From Nemertoderma westbladi (lineage: Eukaryota; Xenacoelomorpha; Nemertodermatida; Nemertodermatidae): a stretch of 33,907 bases of DNA. Both the position numbers and the translations under genes were made by a program. Position 1 is the stretch's first letter; each line of letters begins with the position of its first letter. Location: contig JAUCBJ010001836.1 of assembly GCA_032718475.1 (NCBI GenBank), positions 1-33,907 on the forward strand, written 5' to 3'. Below the pieces are notes generated by a model. The model was not told the origin of the DNA. It saw only the letters and a list, made by a program, of their open reading frames with translations, and searched no databases. This document shows positions 30,161-33,907 of the stretch, piece after piece.

Positions 30161-31214
30161 TGGGACATACCCGGGTAGGAGGCTTTGTTACTAATTTCCT
30201 TTACTAATAAATAAGGTCATTGTCTTATAAGTTTACAATATATTTGGATACACAACAGTCCCTGGAACAACTCACCAATATTGCATGCAATATTTTATTT
30301 ATTTTTTATTTTAATACAATTATAACTTTTAACCTATCTTTTAACTCAAATTTTGGTAATAAATATGATATCCAATCAAACCCAAACCTACAGCAGTCAA
30401 TCATTCTATAATTAATGTATCTAATATAGGAGGGTATGGTACGTAAATTTATTACATATACAATTAGTTTGAATACATTAAATTTTATACAGGTAATAAT
30501 ACTAAGATACGTTTCAAAATATTATTTCGAAGTGTAAATATGGTTTTTTATTTTCGAGATGTTTTCCTAAAACCCCTGGTCAGGGTTTGGCCGGATACCA
30601 AAATTTCATCAGGCCCAAGTTTCAGTGATTACAACTTGATCTTGCACCATCTTTATAAGATTCCTACAACAGGACATATACTAACAAACAAAGGTGCAAT
30701 AGCAGGTGCATAATGATTCCAGGTGTACAGCATACACAGCCGCACCTATAAATAAATAAAAGCTAATTTAGAATAGTTACTAGTAAGGAAATTGTCAACT
30801 TCCCCTCCTATTATCCTTGGTACAATAGGAATGCCAATCGAATTGATGTTGTCCAACAATGAATGGTACATAGGTAACAGGCCAGATTAGAACTTAAGAG
30901 TTGACATTAACTTTGGAGTTGCATACATTTTTAAGCTAAATTTATTCATCATTAAAATGATTAAATATAAGGACAAGGTCAAGTCACTCCCCAGTGTATA
31001 TATTTGCGTCTACTTCCAAGCATACCGGTATAATTAATTTTAATTGTGTGTTGGTTTCTTTATATGGACTTAGTGTCGTAATCATAAATCTTACCAATAT
31101 GTATGGTAAACACTTCGTATGCACCAACAACTTGGTGTATGGGCGAGGCAATAAATGCAAAATGAGGGCTAATCAATAACTATGGCGTGGTATTTTATAA
31201 AATAAAGTAAAGTT
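30161..31214. other. AT-rich non-coding stretch
   Basis: No gene recognised. The segment at about 30565-30720 is less AT-rich and may be part of an unidentified repeat. Short open frames (30220-30411, 30994-31179) are unremarkable. Confidence 0.45.
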
Positions 31215-31473
31215 TATAAGTAAGCGAGAATGGCGGGGTAGCTCAGTTGGTTGAGCGCCAGCCCTGCAATCTATTGGTTGTAGGTTCAGCCCCGCCAGGG
31301 TCCACTCAGCCTTTCATCCACTGGTGTCGATAAAATGAGTACCAGTTCAATAACTGGGAGCAAATCTTGGGATAGGAGTAGCGCCCATTCCTACCCTCGG
31401 GTAGCAGCTATCGAAAGAGCCTTCGGGTCGCCTCCGGCTTCGGCCGACTGTTTGCTTGCTTGATATAAGTAAG
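31215..31473 (+). mobile_element. Complete tRNA-derived SINE with target-site duplication
   Basis: A perfect 10-bp duplication, TATAAGTAAG, lies at 31215-31224 and 31464-31473. The body starts with a tRNA-like head: GGCGGGG (31232), A box TAGCTCAGTTGG (31239-31250), a perfect D-arm (GCTC/GAGC) and a decayed B box GGTTCAGCCCC (31283-31293). A central part follows (CAGCCTTTCATCC, GTCGATAAAATGAGTACCAG), then a hairpin segment GATAG..CTACC-CTCG-GGTAG..CTATC (about 31372-31413). After that come CCTTCGGG and CGGC-TTCG-GCCG hairpins and a TTTGCTTGCTTGA tail. The head would drive RNA polymerase III transcription, and copying would depend on a partner LINE. The hairpin segment is the monomer of the 36-bp array at 10681. 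Confidence 0.9.
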
Positions 31474-31674
31474 TACGCAGTATGCACCACAACAAAAATT
31501 ACTGGCTGATAATAATACAGTAATAATCCATTAATACAAAGTTTACAATGCTGTTACTGAAGACACGGTTGAGCAACAGTTTGTGTACATTGAAACAATA
31601 AACAAAGTTAGATGGTCGACATTACAGCATTACAGGAGGGTAACTGACGATTCGATGTATTTTTATGTCCATAG

Positions 31675-31867
31675 ATCGCTACAAGTAAAGCTTTATGGGA
31701 ACGAACGGAGGATATGTTAAAGGAGAAGAGAATATCTGAGATAAGAGGGATAAACAACAATACCATTACTAATAACAACAATAACAACAACACCTTCAAC
31801 AATGACCAATGGGATACTACTAGTACCGAGTCTGAACAAAACCATTGCAACACATCTTGGAATCAAG
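31675..31867 (+). CDS. Candidate host-gene exon (Asn-rich)
   Basis: An internal exon is proposed from ATTTTTATGTCCATAG before it (AG at 31673-31674) and AAG followed by GTAAGC after it (GT at 31868-31869). The frame starting with the first base is open for 64 codons and leaves phase 1. It reads IATSKALWERTEDMLKEKR and ISEIRG, a likely helical charged segment, then an Asn-rich run (residues about 26-42) and a Thr/Ser/Glu-rich end with TTSTESEQNH. It joins in phase 0 to the exon candidate at 10212-10509, which has the same Asn-rich character. No known domain was recognised; a disordered part of a nuclear or regulatory protein is a guess. The Leu-rich minus-strand frame here is its antisense shadow. 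Confidence 0.45.
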
Positions 31868-33441
31868 GTAAGCAAACAAAATCAACGTAAATAACAGGTA
31901 AACAAACATATTGTAAATAACAATTGATAATTTTGACAATTTTACATCAAATCATTTCAATCTTGTTTTATCACTGATACTTTTATCCCGATAAGGAGAG
32001 CGGAAACGCGAATCTCAAAACATTAGATTAGAATATTTCCAATGAGGGGGTCCGGTTTAAATTATAAATTACTACATTTTTATCACGAATGCATTAATGC
32101 ATTGGGGAAAAAATGCTGTCAATCACTCGTGATATATATATATATGTCTGATATTGTAATTATCTTACCCTACCGGTTTTATAGTATAACCATTCACATC
32201 ACATGTAGCCGCAGTACAATGTTATTTCTTGTTGCCGAGTCACTAATAATATATTTTGTCGATTTAATATTGATATTTTGTAGGCTAGATATAGAAATTG
32301 ATTCAAAATTGATTTGAACCTGAGGTTTTCTATAAAAATTAATAAAAATTTATCATTGTGGTTTAGTTAGTGGTTGGTCATGCTTCACTGCTTGAGCGAA
32401 TTACTATTAACAAATTATTTGAAGTTTCATATTAATAAATTTCAAGTTATTTTGCTAGCACTGCATTGTTTCTAGTTGTATTCCCAGGCACAGGGACAGG
32501 GAGTCATTATTGCCGGGGTTGGTAGACAAAATTTGACGTAGAACTATAATAATGTTGTAGTGATACCATATGTTACCCCATGGCCATGTGGCCCAGCATC
32601 AGCAATTATTAATATCAAATTAATCTTTGTTCCTTTGGGCTAATAATATGCCTGGGTTTCACATCATTCACTGGTGCATGGCGCAGCTGTAATCGCAGAG
32701 AAGGCAGATTTTAATCACAAGAACTACATTCTGTATCTTTGATGATGAAAGCCTGTAAGTGGAAGCTGGACCGGAACGTATACCGGTAGGGAATAGGTAT
32801 GTACCGGTACCGGTATACTAACCGAATGGTCACACACAGTACCTACACCCCCAGCCTACACTCTGTTGTTTGGAATATTTTTCAATTACATCCGGTTTAG
32901 GAAGAAGCCTCTTAAACAAAACCAACCTTATTAGTGTATAGTTAGGATGTGGGGGGGGGGGGGGGGGGGGGGGGGGTTGTGGGGGATTCTAGTATTCCCA
33001 ATCAGGATCAGATCAGATAGATGATTACAACTGCCCTGCGCCTTTAGGTTACTCCAGCACTCTCGAGTGGTTCTCCACCTATCCCCATTTTTCTCATTAA
33101 ACCATGGTTAATGATGCCCAAGAACGTTGTGTGTAGCCTCGCACTACTGGTACCACCATGGGTGTAAGTTACTGCTGTATATGGGTGAGTTAGCTATACT
33201 GAGTGTGTTGGTGCTTGCTACTGTTGTGACTTCTATTATGTTTCCTGTAATTCGATCTGTTTTGTGCCCAAATGTACGTATTTGTTTAACTCAATATCAT
33301 ATATTCTTTGTTGAATCCTTGACATTATAATTATTTGAGGCTCAACCCGGAACCTGCATACATATTGCGGATCTTCACCCCTAGTCAACAATTAACCACA
33401 CTTCTGTAATTCTACCAGTTACGGGGGACTTTAGACGCAAA
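31868..33441. other. Non-coding stretch, possibly intron
   Basis: No further exon could be supported. It contains (TA)n at about 32132-32143, a CCGGTA cluster at 32778-32818 and a 26-bp G run (32951-32976). The hydrophobic open frame at 33127-33330 has no recognised motif. Confidence 0.45.
32951..32976 (+). repeat. Poly(G) tract, 26 bp
   Basis: Longest G run in the window, followed by TTGTGGGGG. Confidence 0.9.
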
Positions 33442-33663
33442 CAAAATTCATCCCTCTCGAGGGGAAATTGGACTCAAATAATAGCTGATTACTCTCAAAA
33501 ATAAAACTGTATCCTGTTATATTGTGTTTAGTTTATTGTTTTGGTTAACTAACGTGCCACTGTAAACTGCTCCTTTCCATAAAATAAGAATTTAATATTG
33601 AGGCGGGATATTATTCGCCAATGCGGGTTTTGCATCAAAGCCCCCCCCCCCACCCCCCCCCCC
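33442..33663 (+). repeat. Dispersed repeat ending in a C tract, copy 2
   Basis: Similar to 27695-27905 along its length. It ends GCGGGTTTTGCATCAAAG followed by eleven C, A and eleven C (33641-33663). Confidence 0.85.
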
Positions 33664-33907
33664 TTTCTCGACTTTTTCCTTGACTTCCTCCTTCCTACTT
33701 TGTCCCAGATGTCGGAAAGATGTGCATTATAAACAATAAATCGATTGTTTAGAGCGAACTGTGTGTAATTAACCTGCTATTCTGTTATATACCCTCTGAG
33801 ATTCCCATATCTCAGCCTACATGTGCGGATGTGCCAGTGGAAAGAGGACGAGTAAATGCCACAATTAATATTCAGCTCATCTCAACCTCTTCAATCGTTG
33901 TCGGTTG

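Noticed and set aside
31232-31304. Functional tRNA gene
   Set aside because: The D-arm is good, but the B box is altered, the T-arm and acceptor do not pair as in a tRNA, and the sequence continues as a SINE with target duplications.
31608-31853. Minus-strand Leu-rich membrane-like open frame
   Set aside because: It is the antisense of the AAC-rich stretch in the exon candidate at 31675-31867.
32460-32530. A third host exon after 31867
   Set aside because: TTGTATTCCCAG followed by an open stretch and GTAGAC is present, but it would be only ~40 bp and coding support is negligible.
33127-33330. Hydrophobic open frame resembling membrane segments
   Set aside because: Only 67 codons, starting within non-coding sequence, with no conserved motif and no convincing exon borders.

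Overview
This window is non-coding-dominated nuclear DNA from an animal, most likely a marine invertebrate. The grounds are decayed metazoan-type non-LTR retrotransposons, tRNA-headed SINEs, fold-back elements, large minisatellites and exon-like segments with GT/AG splice signals. No bacterial operon, rRNA or intact tRNA gene is visible, and I cannot name the phylum from sequence alone.

Left third (1-10.2 kb): a fragment of an RTE-like LINE (181-881), a minus-strand reverse transcriptase remnant of a different family (1483-1895), a ~1 kb fold-back element (3187-4203), and the longest LINE copy (about 4581-8474). That copy carries endonuclease and reverse transcriptase but is broken by frameshifts, deletions and an internal duplication; it is flanked by a 13-bp direct repeat. 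AT-rich DNA with many short palindromes follows.

Middle (10.2-17.9 kb): a candidate host exon (10212-10509, Kozak-like ATG and splice signals), a SINE head (10556-10680) running straight into a 3.4-kb array of 36-bp units, a 3.0-kb array of mixed 34/41-bp units, and a minus-strand fragment of the same LINE (17457-17917).

Right half (18-33.9 kb): a 315-bp dimeric satellite-like repeat, a 170-bp-arm inverted repeat, the 3' end of a CR1/L2-like LINE, an 18-copy 44-bp array beside a minus-strand tRNA-like head, a 6-copy 43-bp array, two pairs of dispersed repeats, another LINE scrap (30029-30160), a complete SINE with target-site duplication (31215-31473), and a second candidate host exon (31675-31867).

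Two ideas tie this together. First, the two Asn-rich exon candidates have compatible phase (0/0), so most of the repeats may lie in one ~21-kb intron of a plus-strand gene. Second, the 36-bp array is built from a hairpin segment found once in the 3' half of the complete SINE at 31.2 kb. The 43-bp and 44-bp arrays also sit next to related or SINE-like sequence. Repeated conversion of SINE tail segments into tandem arrays is the most unusual pattern here.
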